64,000 nt of DNA from JAHFUA01 sp963733935 (GCA_963733935.1 CAVTEQ010000014.1:310001-374000); one strand, 5' to 3'; counted from the stretch's first letter, positions 8,253 through 18,530 are shown. The notes: generated from the sequence alone by a model not told the origin. Numbers and translations: made by a program.

Positions 8253-9791
8253 TTAGTCGGCCGTGCTTGCTTCCGGGGCCGCCCGGCGCGTCAGAAAATA
8301 CACGGGAATCCCCAACAGCACAATGATCAGCCCGGGCCACGTGTATTGGGGTTTATATCTTAGCAACACGATGTCGATAAACACCGCCATCACGATGTAA
8401 ATCGCCGGCAGCACGGGATACCCGAATGCCCGATACGGCCGCTCGGCGTGGGGACGCGTCTGGCGCAGCACGAACAGCCCGAGGATGGTCAGAATATAAA
8501 AGACCAGCACCGCGAAGATGATGTAGTCGAGCAACTGGCCGTACGTCCCGGAGAGGCACAGGATGCAAGTCCAGATGGCCTGCACCACCAGCGCATACAC
8601 CGGAGTGCGGTACTTGGGATGGATATGCGCGGCCTGGTGGAAGAACAGGCCGTCCTTGGCCATGGCGTAGTAGACGCGCGCGCCCGCCAGGATCAGGCCG
8701 TTGTTGCAGCCGAAGGTGGAGATCAGGATGGCCGCCGCCATCACTGCTCCACCCGCCGCGCCGAACATCGAGATCATGGCGGCCGTGGCCACGCGGTCTT
8801 CCGTCGCATACTGAATTCCGCGCGCCAACACGCTGGCTCCCTGCGGATCGCCGTGCAGCGGAAGCACGTTCAAGTAGGCGATGTTGGCGAGAATGTAGAG
8901 CCCGATCACAACGCCCGTTCCCAGCGCAAGAGACAGCGGCAGGTTGCGCTGGGGATTCTTCACTTCTCCGGCGGTGAAGGTGACGTTGTTCCAGGCATCG
9001 GCGGAGAACAGCGACCCGACCTGCACGACCGCCAGCAAGGTGATCACCAGCAGGAACGGCGACGCGATGCCGAGGTCCGCGTGCCCGGCGCCCATCCGCC
9101 AGAAATTGGTGAAGTTCGCGGCCACGGCGGCGGGATTGCGGAAGAGCAGCGTTCCGGCGATCACCAGCCCGAGCAGGGCCGCGGTCTTGGCAAAGGTGAA
9201 CACGTTCTGGATCGCCGCCCCGGTCCTGATGCCGAAAACGTTGACCCCGGTGAGCGCCACAATAATGATGATGGCCACCAGGTTCTGCGTGTTCAGTCCG
9301 ACGTGCATGTTGCCCAAGACCATCGGACCGATGTGGATGGGCGGCGCCTTCCACAGGTGGATGATCCAGTTCGTCGAAGAAATCGAGGGGAAGAACACGC
9401 CGAGAAATTTGCCGAACGCCACGCCCACGGCGGCGATGGTTCCCGTCTGGATCACGAGGAATAACGTCCAGCCGTAGAGAAATCCCCACAGCGGCCCCAG
9501 CGACTCGCGCAGGTAAACGTACTGGCCGCCGGCTTTGGGCATCATGGCGGCGAGCTCGCCGTAGGCCAGCGCGCCGGTGATGGTCATGAAGCCGGTGACC
9601 ATCCAGGCCATGATCAGCAGGCCGGGCGAATCAACCAGGCGGGCGATGTCGGCGGAAACAATGAAGATGCCGGAGCCGATCATCGAGCCCATAACCAGCG
9701 TAGTCGCGCTGGTGAGCCCCAATCCCTTGACCAGCTCCTGTTCCTGTGGGGGGGCGGTTTGGGCGTGCGCCTGACTGCTCATTGCTTGCAT
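8253..9791 (-). CDS. APC-family amino acid permease, LAT-like
   Basis: 512 residues, about twelve membrane helices. Signatures are ATTLVMGSMIGSGIFIVSAD in helix 1, the helix-3 region GGQYVYLRESLGPLWGFLYG and the helix-6 region FSADAWNNVTFTAGEVKNP. These resemble the LAT/SteT exchanger branch more than its neighbour, so the two permeases are not a recent duplication. I use ATG 9791, with AAGG five to six bases upstream; MSSQ at 9782 is an alternative. It lies between thiE (three bases upstream) and the CAT-type permease (nine bases downstream). Co-transcription with thiE may be only convenience, as nothing suggests thiamine transport. Confidence 0.88.
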   Translation of the reverse strand: MQAMSSQAHAQTAPPQEQELVKGLGLTSATTLVMGSMIGSGIFIVSADIARLVDSPGLLIMAWMVTGFMTITGALAYGELAAMMPKAGGQYVYLRESLGPLWGFLYGWTLFLVIQTGTIAAVGVAFGKFLGVFFPSISSTNWIIHLWKAPPIHIGPMVLGNMHVGLNTQNLVAIIIIVALTGVNVFGIRTGAAIQNVFTFAKTAALLGLVIAGTLLFRNPAAVAANFTNFWRMGAGHADLGIASPFLLVITLLAVVQVGSLFSADAWNNVTFTAGEVKNPQRNLPLSLALGTGVVIGLYILANIAYLNVLPLHGDPQGASVLARGIQYATEDRVATAAMISMFGAAGGAVMAAAILISTFGCNNGLILAGARVYYAMAKDGLFFHQAAHIHPKYRTPVYALVVQAIWTCILCLSGTYGQLLDYIIFAVLVFYILTILGLFVLRQTRPHAERPYRAFGYPVLPAIYIVMAVFIDIVLLRYKPQYTWPGLIIVLLGIPVYFLTRRAAPEASTAD

Positions 9792-9794
9792 GTT

Positions 9795-10412
9795 TTACCT
9801 TAAAACACGCAGGAATGCTGCAACAGATTTCGCGGGGTCATGTACTAAGTCGGATATGACGGCGACCGAATCCGCGCCGCCCGCCTGGATGACGGAGACG
9901 CAGTTGCCGCGAGTAATTCCCCCGATCGCAACCAGCGGCTTGCGAGTGGCCGCGCGGGCGGCGCGCACGCCTTCGAGGCCGATGACTGGATCGGGATTCT
10001 GCTTGGACGCGGTGGCAAATACCGGACCGATGGCGATGTAGTCGGCAGAAGTCTTGTCGGCTTCGATTACCTGCGCGACCGAGTGCGTGGAAACACCCAT
10101 CCAGAGCCCATCTCCAACGACCATGCGCGCGCTTTCCGGCGAGAGATCGTCTTGGCCGACGTGCACACCGTCAAAACCCGTCGCCAGGCAGAGGTCGGCG
10201 CGGTCGTTCATGATCAGGCGTATCTCCCGTCCCATGGCCCGGCGTAGCTCGCGGGCGTCGGTCAGCATCTGGCGGCCGTTGCCGCTTTTGTTGCGGTACT
10301 GGAGGAGCGTGGCGCCGCCTTCAACCAGCTCACGAGCGAAGTCCGCCACGCGGGATGCCTGGCCATCGGCGAGAAGAGCGGGGTCGATGATGGGGTAAAG
10401 GCGAGGGAGCAT
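9795..10412 (-). CDS. thiE: Thiamine phosphate synthase ThiE
   Basis: 205 residues, TIM barrel. It joins HMP pyrophosphate to the thiazole phosphate to give thiamine phosphate in the cytoplasm. Visible signatures are LQYRNKSGN (pyrophosphate-binding region), LIMNDRADLCLATGFDGVH, VGQDDLSPESAR, ADYIAIGPVFATASK and PLVAIGGITRGN. The length is normal. No other thiamine gene lies nearby and no TPP riboswitch (CTGAGA / ACCTGATC boxes) is visible in the 111-base gap to accC, which instead holds three hairpins. The stop is followed after three bases by the permease ATG. Confidence 0.92.
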   Translation of the reverse strand: MLPRLYPIIDPALLADGQASRVADFARELVEGGATLLQYRNKSGNGRQMLTDARELRRAMGREIRLIMNDRADLCLATGFDGVHVGQDDLSPESARMVVGDGLWMGVSTHSVAQVIEADKTSADYIAIGPVFATASKQNPDPVIGLEGVRAARAATRKPLVAIGGITRGNCVSVIQAGGADSVAVISDLVHDPAKSVAAFLRVLR

Positions 10413-10420
10413 GCTCTGTC

Positions 10421-10504
10421 GCCCGCTTCGCGGGCTGGCGCTCTTTCTTACTTCTCTCCCACGGCTGACGCCGTGGGCTACGCTCTATCGCGCGCTTCGC
10501 GCGC
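10421..10504. repeat. Cluster of three short hairpins between accC and thiE
   Basis: Three consecutive palindromes: GCCCGCTTCGCGGGC (10421-10435), CCCACGGCTGACGCCGTGGG (10458-10477) and GCGCGCTTCGCGCGC (10490-10504). No T-tract follows on the minus strand, so these look more like REP-type elements or RNA-stabilising hairpins than terminators. Confidence 0.7.
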
Positions 10505-10523
10505 TAAAATCCGCCCCTCCGAC

Positions 10524-11885
<1,362 letters not shown>

Positions 11886-11894
11886 GGAAAACTT

Positions 11895-12035
11895 CGCCGC
11901 GGAATCACGCGGATGAACGCGGATCAAAACAACCACTACCGCCGAGACGCAAAGATCGCCGAGAAGCCAATCGCGGAACTGGAAACTGAGTAACCTGCCT
12001 CTAGATTTCCGCGTGTATCCGCGTTCATCCCCGGC
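11895..12035. repeat. Inverted pair of CGCGGAT decamer repeats inside the acc operon
   Basis: Left arm 11895-11926 reads CGCCGCGGAATCACGCGGAT..., three degenerate 10-base units. The right arm at about 12003-12035 is the inverted version (TTTCCGCGTGTATCCGCGTT...). Between them is a further GACGCAAAGATCGCCGAGAAG segment of similar low complexity. A single-orientation copy lies at 48353-48386. The pair fills almost the whole accB-accC spacer, so the bicistronic mRNA would carry a long hairpin between the two subunit genes. Confidence 0.8.
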
Positions 12036-12046
12036 GAAGAAGTTCG

Positions 12047-12532
12047 CTATGACAGCGGCCGAATCAGGAACAACACCTGTCCGTACTCTACCGGCTGGGC
12101 GTTGCTCACCAACCGCTTGACGATCTCGCCGCTGATGTCGGCTTCGATCTCATTCATCAGCTTCATGGCTTCGATGATGCACAGCACCTGGCCGGCCTGC
12201 ACCACATCGCCAGCCTTGACGAAGGCCGGCGCCCCCGGCGATGCCGCCTCATAGAACGTCCCTACGATCGGCGACTTGACCTCGTGCAGGCCTGATTCCT
12301 CGGCAGCGGGCTTGGCTTTCTCCGGCGAGGCCGAAGCCGGCGACGCAGAACGCTCCACCGGCAGCGCGGGCGATGGGGCGGCGTGCACGAAGCGGACCTC
12401 TGCCGGAGCCAAGCCATGGGCCTCGCTGGCGCGCTTGATGCGCACCTTGACGTCGCCGCGTTCCAGCTCGAACTCGGCGATATCTTTCTCGATTAAGAAC
12501 TCAATGAGTTCTTTAAGCTCTTTCTGGTTCAT
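12047..12532 (-). CDS. accB: Acetyl-CoA carboxylase biotin carboxyl carrier protein
   Basis: 161 residues. The N-terminal ~30 residues (KELIEFLIEKDIAEFELERGDVKVRIKR) are the AccB-specific domain. A Pro/Ala-rich linker covers ~45-85. The C-terminal 75 residues form the biotinyl domain with the biotinylation site EAMKLMNEI (Lys near 128) and the thumb region SPIVGTFYEAASPGAPAF. It carries carboxybiotin between AccC and the carboxyltransferase. pepP ends 21 bases upstream and accC follows after the repeat-filled spacer, so pepP-accB-accC is probably one transcript. Confidence 0.96.
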   Translation of the reverse strand: MNQKELKELIEFLIEKDIAEFELERGDVKVRIKRASEAHGLAPAEVRFVHAAPSPALPVERSASPASASPEKAKPAAEESGLHEVKSPIVGTFYEAASPGAPAFVKAGDVVQAGQVLCIIEAMKLMNEIEADISGEIVKRLVSNAQPVEYGQVLFLIRPLS

Positions 12533-12553
12533 CAGCAGAGACCGGGCCGAACC

Positions 12554-13630
12554 CTAGACGGTGAGAAATTCCTTCGTGGTGGGAGTCAGCACGGTGCACG
12601 AGGTGTCGCTAACCACGACTATATCCTCGATGCGGACCCCGCCGTAGCCGGGAACATAAACGCCGGGTTCGATGGTAATCACCATGCCCGGCTGCATCAC
12701 ATCCTGCTGCCCACGGGCGATGCGCGGCGGCTCATGAATCTCCAGCCCCACGCCATGGCCCGTGGAATGGGTAAAATACCGGGCCAGCCCCGCGCAACGC
12801 AGTACCGAACGCGCCGCCCGGTCCACCTGCGCCACTGTCCTGCCCGGCCGCACCGCCTCGATCGCGGCTTGTTGCGCCTCCAGCACTGCCTCATAAACTC
12901 CGCGGGCTTCTGCGGTTGGCCTGCCCACATGCACGGTGCGGGTCATATCCGAACAGTAACCGCGAAGTATAACACCGAAGTCGAGTACCACGAATCCGCG
13001 CCGGGGAATAGGCTGGGCCGTGGCCAGGCCATGCGGCAACGCCGAGCGCACTCCGGCGGCAACGATGGTAGCGAACGCCATGCCCTCGGCGCCGGCTTGG
13101 CGCGCGGCGTACTCCAGCTCCGCCGCCACCGCCCGCTCCGGCACGCCAGGACGAATAGCAGCAACCGCGGTTTCAAACAGGCTCGACCCCAACCGCACCG
13201 CGTCGCGGATGCAGTCAAGCTCGGCCGGTTCCTTGACCATTCTGTTTTTCTCGACCAGGCCCTGCGTTGGTCGTACGCGAGTCTTCGGACGGAGAGCGCG
13301 CGCGACCTTCGCTTCCGTGGCGACGCTCATGTGCTCGCCTTCCACCGCAATGGTTTTGATCTTGGAATTGACGACGGCCCGGACCGCAGCATCCAGAATC
13401 GCCCCCCTAGGCACAACCACCCTGGCGCCGTGGACCTCGGCGCGGGCCTGCTCGCGGTAACGCCCGTCGGTGAAGAAAGCCGATCGACCATCAGCGATCA
13501 GCAGCACGCCGGCACTACCGGAGAACCCGCTCAGGTAGCGGACGTTGGGCAGATGCGTGACCAGAAGCGCATCCAGATTCCGCGCCCGCAGCGCTTCCGC
13601 CACCCGGCGTTGGCGGCCGCGGTAGTCCAT
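12554..13630 (-). CDS. M24B metallopeptidase, Xaa-Pro aminopeptidase/dipeptidase
   Basis: 358 residues from ATG 13630 (MDYRGRQRRVAEALRARN). An upstream ATG at 13654 would add residues encoded by an 8-mer repeat (MTRSPDHE), so I reject it. The N-terminal creatinase-type domain spans ~1-125. The C-terminal pita-bread domain spans ~130-355 and keeps the five metal ligands: Asp in VLDFGVILRGYCSDMTRT (two), His in HSTGHGVGLEIHEPP, Glu in TIEPGVYVPG and Glu in GVRIEDIV. It trims X-Pro peptides in the cytoplasm. Placement just upstream of accB is common in bacteria and supports the PepQ/YpdF-like assignment. Confidence 0.92.
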   Translation of the reverse strand: MDYRGRQRRVAEALRARNLDALLVTHLPNVRYLSGFSGSAGVLLIADGRSAFFTDGRYREQARAEVHGARVVVPRGAILDAAVRAVVNSKIKTIAVEGEHMSVATEAKVARALRPKTRVRPTQGLVEKNRMVKEPAELDCIRDAVRLGSSLFETAVAAIRPGVPERAVAAELEYAARQAGAEGMAFATIVAAGVRSALPHGLATAQPIPRRGFVVLDFGVILRGYCSDMTRTVHVGRPTAEARGVYEAVLEAQQAAIEAVRPGRTVAQVDRAARSVLRCAGLARYFTHSTGHGVGLEIHEPPRIARGQQDVMQPGMVITIEPGVYVPGYGGVRIEDIVVVSDTSCTVLTPTTKEFLTV

Positions 13631-13632
13631 TT

Positions 13633-13778
13633 CATGATCGGGTGATCGGGTCATCGGCTCATCGGGTGATCTGAATCAGCTATTGAGTGTTCTCGCCGAT
13701 TGTAGACGCATTTGAACATCTACGACTCGATGCATCAGGTTCAGATGACCCGATCACCCGATGAGCCGATCTCCCGAT
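13633..13778. repeat. Inverted pair of CGGGTSAT octamer repeats
   Basis: Left array 13633-13672 has five 8-base units (CGGGTGAT, CGGGTCAT, CGGCTCAT, CGGGTGAT). The right array 13742-13778 is the inverted version (GATGACCCGATCACCCGATG...). About 70 bases of ordinary sequence lie between. The same family forms another inverted pair at 53361-53457. It fills the gap between pepP and the pilQ terminator. Confidence 0.85.
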
Positions 13779-13809
13779 AAAAGAAAAGCCCCCGGTGGTT
13801 GCCAGGGGC
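13779..13809 (-). terminator. Intrinsic terminator of the pil operon
   Basis: On the minus strand, GCCCCTGG / CCGGGGGC with a short loop is followed by TTTTCTTTT, starting 32 bases after the pilQ stop. This is the expected position for the end of the pilMNOPQ transcript. Confidence 0.8.
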
Positions 13810-13841
13810 ATGTCATCCGCGAAATTGCTGTAGTTGGTTGA

Positions 13842-16598
13842 CTACGTCTGGATGATCTTTGGAGTAATGAAGAAGAACAGTTCCTGTGTCTGCGTGGTCA
13901 CGGCGCGGTGCTTGAACAGATTGCCGAGCGCCGGGATGTTGCCCAGCAGCGGCACCTGGTCGACGTGCACCGAGTTCTGCGTCTGGATGACGCCCCCGAT
14001 CACCACCGTTCCCCCGTCGGTCACCAGCACCTGAGTCAAAGCCTGCTGGGTATTCAGAGTGGGGTTGCCCTGGACTTGTTGCGAGAAGTCGGGCACGGTG
14101 TTTTCCACGTCCACATTCAGGAAGATGGTGTTCTCCACGGTGATTTGCGGAGTCACGGTGAGCCGCAGGAACGCGTCCACGTAGGTGGTGGTGGGCGGCC
14201 CGCCCAACTGAGCCGCGGTCACCACCGGGATGCGCACGCCTTGCCGCACCACCGCCTGGATATTGTTCTGGGTGACGATGCGCGGACGCGACAGGATCTT
14301 CAGCAGGCCGCGCGATTCTGCCGCCGTCAGCACCGCGTCGATGCGATAGGCGCCGATGGCATTCAGGATGGAGAGACCGCTAGTGGGGCCAACCGCCGGC
14401 AAGTTCGAGAACAGCGGAATGGAGGCCGAGGTCGCCGGAACGGGTGTCCCCGGTGGAGTCGTCGGAACCGGCACAACCGGGCTGGTGAAATACGGCGGTG
14501 GGCTGGTGTACCCGAGGGTATTCGGGCTCTGCCCAACCGCCCCCGCGCCGCCTATGTGAGTCGTATTGTTGCCCCAACCGAAGCCCAGCTGCATGCCGAT
14601 GTCGCGCGCGAAGTTGCGCGTGGCCGCCACCACGCGGGCTTCGATTTCGACTTCGGGCGTCTTGCGGTCCAGTTGCGTCAACAGGCGATCGATCTCACCG
14701 AAGACCTGCGGGATGTCCATGATGATGAGCGCATTGGTGCGGTCATCGGAGACGATCTCGCCGCGCTTGGTGAGGAACTTCTTGATGGTGGGCACCACGT
14801 CCTTGGAGTGCGCATAGCTCAGGAAGCGGGTGACTGTGATGCGGGAGGCGGCCATGGCCTGCGCGTCCACCTGGGCGCGGCGGGATTCGGCCTCGTTCTT
14901 CAGCGTATCGATGGTGGCGACGCGCAGCACGTTGCCGTCGAGCTCACGCTCCAGCCCGTTGTTCTTGAGCACGATGTCGAGAGCCTGGTCCCACGGCACA
15001 TCGTCGAGGACCAGCGTCAGCGTGCCATGCACATTGGGATCCAGTACCACGTTCAGGCCGCTGATCTCGTGGATCAGGCGGAAGAAGTCTTTCAGATCCA
15101 CGTCCTTCAGGTTCACCGAAATCGGCTCACCTGTGTATTTCGCCCTTGCCGCGGGCGCCATTTGCGCAGCCGCCACTGCCGGCTGCTGCGCGGTCGCGCT
15201 GAACGGGGCGGCGGCGCGCAGACTGGCGCTGGCGCCCGGCAGAGCCGGGGGGTTCGCCATGGCAATTTCGGTCTTGCCGCTGGAGAACTTGGCGGCGGCA
15301 TCGGCAGCGCGGGCGGCCGGCTCATCAGCCTCCGTCTTGGGTTTGAAGCTGGGCTGAACCACCACGAAGTCCTGTGGGTTGGTGGACGCCGGATGGCTGG
15401 CGGCTGGCTGACTGGTTGACGCCGGCTGGCTGACCGCGGCGGTATTGGCCTGCGGGGTCGCGCTCGCCTCTTCCTGGGTGGGCCGCGGCGCGCTGGCCGT
15501 TTCCTTGGCCAGAGGGGTCGCGCTGGCCGAGGCCGTCACACTCGCGGCTTGGGGCGCGGCGTTCTGGGCAGGCGTCTGTGGTGAGACCGAGGCCTTGGAC
15601 AGCACCAGCGTAGCCGGCGTAATCGCCGCCGGAACCGGAGGCGCCGCCAGGCTCGCCGCCTGAGCCGATGGGTGCAGCTTCACTCGCAATCCGTGCTCGG
15701 AAGGCACCAGCTCATACTCGCGAGCCATATCCAGATCGACCACCACTCGCGTGATGGGAGGATTGACCTGGTATAGGGCCATGCGCACGTCTTTAACGTT
15801 GTCACTCTTGACCGGAACCTGCACCGGACGCAGGGTGCGGGCGTTCTCCAGATCGACCACGATGCGGTCAGGATCGCTGAGCCTGGTCACCGTCGGCTTG
15901 AGGGCGCCAGTGCTGCGAATCTCCACCTCGATGCCCTGGCTGCCGTGGATCACATTGACGCTGCGCACCCAGACCGGCTGATTCGCCTTGGCCGCCTGAT
16001 GCGGCGCAACTTCCGCAGCCTCCGCCGGGGCGGCTTCCTGCACCGCGGCGGGCGCTGCCGGCGCTGCCTGCACCGTCTGCGCGGTCTGCGCCGCCTGCAC
16101 TGCCTGGCTGGCGGGCGGAGCCGGCGCGTCCGGAGCAAACTCCGGCATAGCCCTGACTTCAGTCTTGGAGGGCTCCGCCGCGGCCTGCGCAGCGGCGGCA
16201 GCCGGCGTTACCGCCGAGGTCACGCGAACTTCCAGCGCGCCTTGATCCTGGCTGAAGGTCACGAAGGGAGCATCCCGCAGGGTCAATTCCACGCGCGCCA
16301 CATCGGTGCCGCCCGTACCCTGGAACGACTGCACGCGATAGCCGGCGATCGGTCCCTGCACCGACTGGCTCTGCCCTTCCAGCACCCCGGCGGAAACGCC
16401 GGGCAGATCGACCAGCAGCAGATTATCGGAAGGCCGATACTCGGTGTGGGTGAAGGCGCCGGTGGCGCGGATGGTAATGGTGGTGGTGTTGTCCTGGGTC
16501 TGTACGCTGACCGCCGTAAGCTGCGGCCCCGCGGCCGCCGCCATGGCCGACAGCACCAGCGCCATCAGCAAAATCCCCAGTAGTTGCTTTCCCCTCAT
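13842..16598 (-). CDS. pilQ: Type IV pilus secretin PilQ
   Basis: 918 residues, long for a PilQ. Order: signal peptide 1-23 (LLGILLMALVLSAMAAAAG), first AMIN domain ~27-130, a Pro/Ala-rich linker, second AMIN domain ~210-315 (peptidoglycan binding), then a long Ala/Ser/Pro/Thr-rich linker ~316-480. An STN/N0 domain follows at ~490-575 (VNLKDVDLKDFFRLIHEISG), then N1 ~590-680 (DDRTNALIIMDIPQVF). The secretin barrel runs to the end with VPLLGNIPALGNLFKHR. It forms the outer-membrane pore through which pili extend. It is last in HTH-pilM-N-O-P-Q and is followed by the terminator at 13779-13809. The low-complexity linker probably accounts for the extra length. Confidence 0.95.
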   Translation of the reverse strand: MRGKQLLGILLMALVLSAMAAAAGPQLTAVSVQTQDNTTTITIRATGAFTHTEYRPSDNLLLVDLPGVSAGVLEGQSQSVQGPIAGYRVQSFQGTGGTDVARVELTLRDAPFVTFSQDQGALEVRVTSAVTPAAAAAQAAAEPSKTEVRAMPEFAPDAPAPPASQAVQAAQTAQTVQAAPAAPAAVQEAAPAEAAEVAPHQAAKANQPVWVRSVNVIHGSQGIEVEIRSTGALKPTVTRLSDPDRIVVDLENARTLRPVQVPVKSDNVKDVRMALYQVNPPITRVVVDLDMAREYELVPSEHGLRVKLHPSAQAASLAAPPVPAAITPATLVLSKASVSPQTPAQNAAPQAASVTASASATPLAKETASAPRPTQEEASATPQANTAAVSQPASTSQPAASHPASTNPQDFVVVQPSFKPKTEADEPAARAADAAAKFSSGKTEIAMANPPALPGASASLRAAAPFSATAQQPAVAAAQMAPAARAKYTGEPISVNLKDVDLKDFFRLIHEISGLNVVLDPNVHGTLTLVLDDVPWDQALDIVLKNNGLERELDGNVLRVATIDTLKNEAESRRAQVDAQAMAASRITVTRFLSYAHSKDVVPTIKKFLTKRGEIVSDDRTNALIIMDIPQVFGEIDRLLTQLDRKTPEVEIEARVVAATRNFARDIGMQLGFGWGNNTTHIGGAGAVGQSPNTLGYTSPPPYFTSPVVPVPTTPPGTPVPATSASIPLFSNLPAVGPTSGLSILNAIGAYRIDAVLTAAESRGLLKILSRPRIVTQNNIQAVVRQGVRIPVVTAAQLGGPPTTTYVDAFLRLTVTPQITVENTIFLNVDVENTVPDFSQQVQGNPTLNTQQALTQVLVTDGGTVVIGGVIQTQNSVHVDQVPLLGNIPALGNLFKHRAVTTQTQELFFFITPKIIQT

Positions 16599-16696
16599 CG
16601 TGTGTCTCCCCCCGCCTTCCGCGGGACTGCGGCAAACCCTGCCGCTAAGCTTGGACCCTGTTCGGGTTCTTTGATTGGCGGCAAGCCGCCACGCCG

Positions 16697-17251
16697 TTAC
16701 ACCGACGGCGTTGTAACCTTCTTCACCACTTCCCGCGAACCGCGGTGCCCCGCCTGATCAACCACGTTCTCCTTGAAAACCACGGAGTCGCCGGTGATGC
16801 GCAGCACGTATCCGTTGAACACGGGATCGTTCTCGTGCAAAAAGTAGGCTTTGTTGATTCCGTTGGCCACCACCGCGATCATGCCGCTGGCGGTCCTGAC
16901 CACGCCCCGCAGCACCAACTGATCGATGACCAGGCAGCGTTTGCCGCTGGCGCAGTTGCTCGCCGGCAGCACCGGACCGCCGCTGGCCGTCGAGATCGGA
17001 CTGACAAACGGATCGCGCTTGCCGCCCCGGTGCTCCTGGCGCGGCTCATCCTCTGCCGCGCTGTCCGCGCCGGTGTTGGCGGTGATGGCCGGCGAGGGAG
17101 CGCTGGTCACCTCGAGGTGGGCAGGCGACGCGGCTTGCGGCGCCGAGCCCTGGCTGGCAAGGGTTTGCCGCGCGGTGTTGGCCGTATCCACACGCTGTGC
17201 CAGAGCGGCGCAGCTTGCGATCATCACGAGAAAAAATGTTTTCTTGATCAT
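16697..17251 (-). CDS. pilP: Type IV pilus assembly lipoprotein PilP
   Basis: 184 residues. The N-terminus MIKKTFFLVMIASCAAL carries a lipobox-like IASC, which suits PilP as an inner-membrane lipoprotein. A low-complexity Ala/Ser stretch runs to ~75. The diagnostic KRDPFVSPI then introduces the PilP beta domain, with the late strands LVLRGVVRTASGMIAVVANG and YVLRITGDSVVFKENV. It links the PilNO subcomplex to PilQ across the periplasm. It starts 11 bases after pilO and lies about 100 bases before pilQ. Confidence 0.88.
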   Translation of the reverse strand: MIKKTFFLVMIASCAALAQRVDTANTARQTLASQGSAPQAASPAHLEVTSAPSPAITANTGADSAAEDEPRQEHRGGKRDPFVSPISTASGGPVLPASNCASGKRCLVIDQLVLRGVVRTASGMIAVVANGINKAYFLHENDPVFNGYVLRITGDSVVFKENVVDQAGHRGSREVVKKVTTPSV

Positions 17252-17262
17252 GGCGTCTTTTC

Positions 17263-17916
17263 CTACCTCACGGGCGCGGGCGCGGGTGTGGGCGCGTTCC
17301 CCGTCTTGGGCGCCGGCGCTGGGGGAGCAATATCGTGACTGAAGAAAGTGGTGGCCATGTAATTGGCGACCACGCTCTCGCTGGGGGCATAGGTATAGAC
17401 CTTGCGGACTCTGCCTTCATTCGGCCGCTTCACCGTCGCCATGGCCAGTCCGCCCACATTGATGATCCGTTCCAGCTTGGCGGCACGGTCGAAGAAGTTG
17501 AGCACCGAGTAGTAAGGGCCGTCGATGTCCATGTCGAAGGGCGCCTCGGTGTAAAACTCGCGGGTGACGAGCGGCTTGGAGGTGTAGCGGCGAATCTCCA
17601 CCCCGGCGCTGGCCGCCGTGGCCTGCATGATGTGCATGAACTGTTCGGCTTCCTTCTCGTCGGGAACGATCTTCTTCAGGATCTCCAGTTGCTGCTGCAG
17701 GGCCGCGATCTTCTGCTCCAGTTCTTTTTCCTTGTCGCGATACGGCCGCAGCAGGGCGTTCTCGCGCTCTTTGGCCTGCAGCGCGGCGTTGGCGATATGA
17801 TTGGTTTCCGTCATGCGCCGCAACTGCAGGAAATAAAAGCCCACCGTCAGCGCTACTGCTCCGCCCACGATGATGGCCACTTGCGTCGTGCCTGGCAATT
17901 CACTGAACTTCGCCAT
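17263..17916 (-). CDS. pilO: Type IV pilus inner-membrane protein PilO
   Basis: 217 residues. One membrane helix spans ~9-32 (TTQVAIIVGGAVALTVGFYF). A coiled coil follows at ~40-90 (KERENALLRPYRDKEKELEQ...LKKIVPDEKEAE), then the ferredoxin-like PilO fold with RRYTSKPLVTREFYTEAPFD and YYSVLNFFDRAAKLERI. The C-terminal tail is Pro/Ala-rich. PilO dimerises with PilN in the alignment complex. It begins 17 bases after pilN. Confidence 0.92.
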   Translation of the reverse strand: MAKFSELPGTTQVAIIVGGAVALTVGFYFLQLRRMTETNHIANAALQAKERENALLRPYRDKEKELEQKIAALQQQLEILKKIVPDEKEAEQFMHIMQATAASAGVEIRRYTSKPLVTREFYTEAPFDMDIDGPYYSVLNFFDRAAKLERIINVGGLAMATVKRPNEGRVRKVYTYAPSESVVANYMATTFFSHDIAPPAPAPKTGNAPTPAPAPVR

Positions 17917-17933
17917 ATGCGATCCGTCCCCGG

Positions 17934-18530
17934 TTACGATTTCTGCGTCTGCGGCGCCTTCTCGCAGATCAAGGTGAAAACGAAAGCCTGCATGGCGCGC
18001 ACCTGGTCGTCCTGGTAGGACTCCTTCATTTCCACGTTCTTGAAGTAGCCGGTGCGCTTCAGATTGGCCATGAGATTGGCGACGGCGTCGATGCTCAGCG
18101 CCGTACCCTCGATGTTGACGTTGGCGCCATCATCGTTCATCTTGCTCAGCCACACGGCGTCGGTGGAGTTCACCGTGTCCCCGATCATGGTCAGCAGCTC
18201 CTTGGGGCCGGATTGCTGCGCCTGCAGCTTGCCGATGACGTCCACCCGCCGCTGGTAGAGTTCCGCCTGCCGGTTCTTCTGTTCCACCCGCGCCTTCACC
18301 TGCTGCAGCTCGCGGTTCTCTTTTTCGGCTTTCGCCATGTCAGCGGCAATGCGCTGGCCTTCGCGGTTGAGCCGGTACCACCAGCCCAGATTCACCGCGC
18401 CCGCCAGTATCACCACCACCAGAGCGACGATCATGATGCGGGAGCCAGAGGCGCTGACGGCTGGGGTCGCCACCACCGTCCTCTTGCCCCGCTTGGATTT
18501 GGTAACGCTCAGCAGATTGATGCGAATCAT
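17934..18530 (-). CDS. pilN: Type IV pilus inner-membrane protein PilN
   Basis: 198 residues. It opens with MIRINLLSV, the short cytoplasmic INLLP-type motif that docks into PilM. A membrane helix ~31-52 (IMIVALVVVILAGAVNLGWW) and a coiled coil ~57-105 follow, then the ferredoxin-like domain with VWLSKMNDDGANVNIEG. The first four bases overlap the pilM stop (ATGA), so PilM and PilN are made together. Confidence 0.93.
   Translation of the reverse strand: MIRINLLSVTKSKRGKRTVVATPAVSASGSRIMIVALVVVILAGAVNLGWWYRLNREGQRIAADMAKAEKENRELQQVKARVEQKNRQAELYQRRVDVIGKLQAQQSGPKELLTMIGDTVNSTDAVWLSKMNDDGANVNIEGTALSIDAVANLMANLKRTGYFKNVEMKESYQDDQVRAMQAFVFTLICEKAPQTQKS

Noticed and set aside
6684..9791. Two permeases as a tandem duplication
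   Set aside because: Their helix-1 and helix-6 signatures belong to different APC branches, so they are not recent copies.
9795..10523. TPP riboswitch near thiE
   Set aside because: The spacer has hairpins but not the conserved CTGAGA / ACCTGAT elements.
13908..15419. Long open frame antisense to pilQ
   Set aside because: High-GC third-position bias keeps the opposite strand open. Composition is Arg/His/Gly-rich with no domain, and PilQ on the other strand is unambiguous.
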